From Betaproteobacteria bacterium UBA5582 (GTDB taxonomy: Bacteria; Pseudomonadota; Gammaproteobacteria; Burkholderiales; Rhodocyclaceae): a stretch of 6,123 bases of DNA. Both the position numbers and the translations under genes were made by a program. This document shows positions 5,945 through 6,123 of this stretch, piece by piece. Position 1 is the stretch's first letter; every line of letters begins with the position of its first letter. The DNA lies in NCBI GenBank assembly GCA_002425245.1, contig DILW01000044.1, positions 1 to 6,123 on the forward strand. The letters are read 5' to 3'. Under the pieces are notes generated by a model. The model worked only from the letters and a program-made list of their open reading frames with translations. It was not told the DNA's origin and did no database searches.

Positions 5945-6123
5945 GGCTGGCGTCGCTGGTGTTCGAGATGTTCGGCGAGGAAGCCGGCGGCAATGCCGAT
6001 GACGATGGCCACCACCGTGCCCAGGCGCAGCGGCAGGCCGCGCAGCAGGGTTGCTGCCACGCCGCCGGCCAGCGCCGCGACCAGCATCGGGGGGATGCGC
6101 CCCATCGGCACCAGCAGCACGAT
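5941..6123 (-). CDS. azlC: AzlC-family branched-chain amino acid exporter large subunit, C-terminal fragment
   Basis: The minus-strand frame is open from the right edge to a TGA at 5941-5943, encoding the last 60 residues of a protein whose start lies beyond the window. The fragment holds two hydrophobic stretches: one running through PPMLVAALAGGVAATLL, and one through LGTVVAIVIGIAAGFLAEH, separated by a short loop RGLPLRLG and ending in a basic tail HQRRQP. This matches the C-terminal transmembrane end of AzlC permeases, and the four-base ATGA overlap with azlD is the usual arrangement of this gene pair. Assignment rests on both the sequence and the AzlD partner. The truncation is due only to the window edge. 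Confidence 0.85.
   Translation of the reverse strand: MVLLVPMGRIPPMLVAALAGGVAATLLRGLPLRLGTVVAIVIGIAAGFLAEHLEHQRRQP

Overview
The window looks like the end of an assembled contig from a high-GC proteobacterium, most likely a betaproteobacterium (a Rhodocyclales-type organism is my best guess) or a gammaproteobacterium such as a pseudomonad. This rests on family content (a DUF2894-like protein, an OsmC-YcaO fusion, AzlC/AzlD) and on GC-rich codon use in the flanks; it is not a species call. The first 14 bases match the 3' end of an Illumina adapter exactly, so the left edge is probably technical rather than genomic.

Layout. (1) About 15-466, plus strand: the C-terminal part of a DUF2894-like protein, very GC-rich. 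(2) 467-654: non-coding, with a short direct repeat and a hairpin. (3) 655-2195, minus strand: a compact three-gene operon, read in the order secreted SnoaL-like (NTF2-fold) protein, cytoplasmic DsbA-family CSWC thiol-disulfide protein, YdhR-family monooxygenase-like protein. (4) 2196-2302: the divergent control region. (5) 2303-3256, plus strand: a LysR-type regulator, probably the regulator of the divergent operon. (6) 3257-3343: convergent intergenic gap. (7) 3344-5554, minus strand: a 736-residue OsmC-YcaO fusion. (8) 5624-6123, minus strand: azlD and the 3' end of azlC, overlapping by ATGA, the two subunits of a branched-chain amino acid exporter.

Blocks 3-5 are visibly less GC-rich than the flanks (rows counted by hand: 43-57% against 67-77%). 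They form a self-contained regulator-plus-operon module, which suggests an accessory insertion between older chromosomal genes. The module combines a redox-active CxxC protein, a small dimeric alpha/beta-barrel protein and an exported NTF2-fold protein under a LysR regulator. A role in handling a reactive or oxidising small molecule is reasonable but inferred.

The right-hand block is housekeeping-like. The YcaO part aligns closely with E. coli YcaO and keeps its ATP-binding acidic residues, while the OsmC part keeps two cysteines at the positions expected for a thiol peroxidase. I see no phage, transposon, CRISPR, tRNA or rRNA. No clearly new system is demonstrated; the operon in block 3 and the OsmC-YcaO fusion are the parts most worth following.
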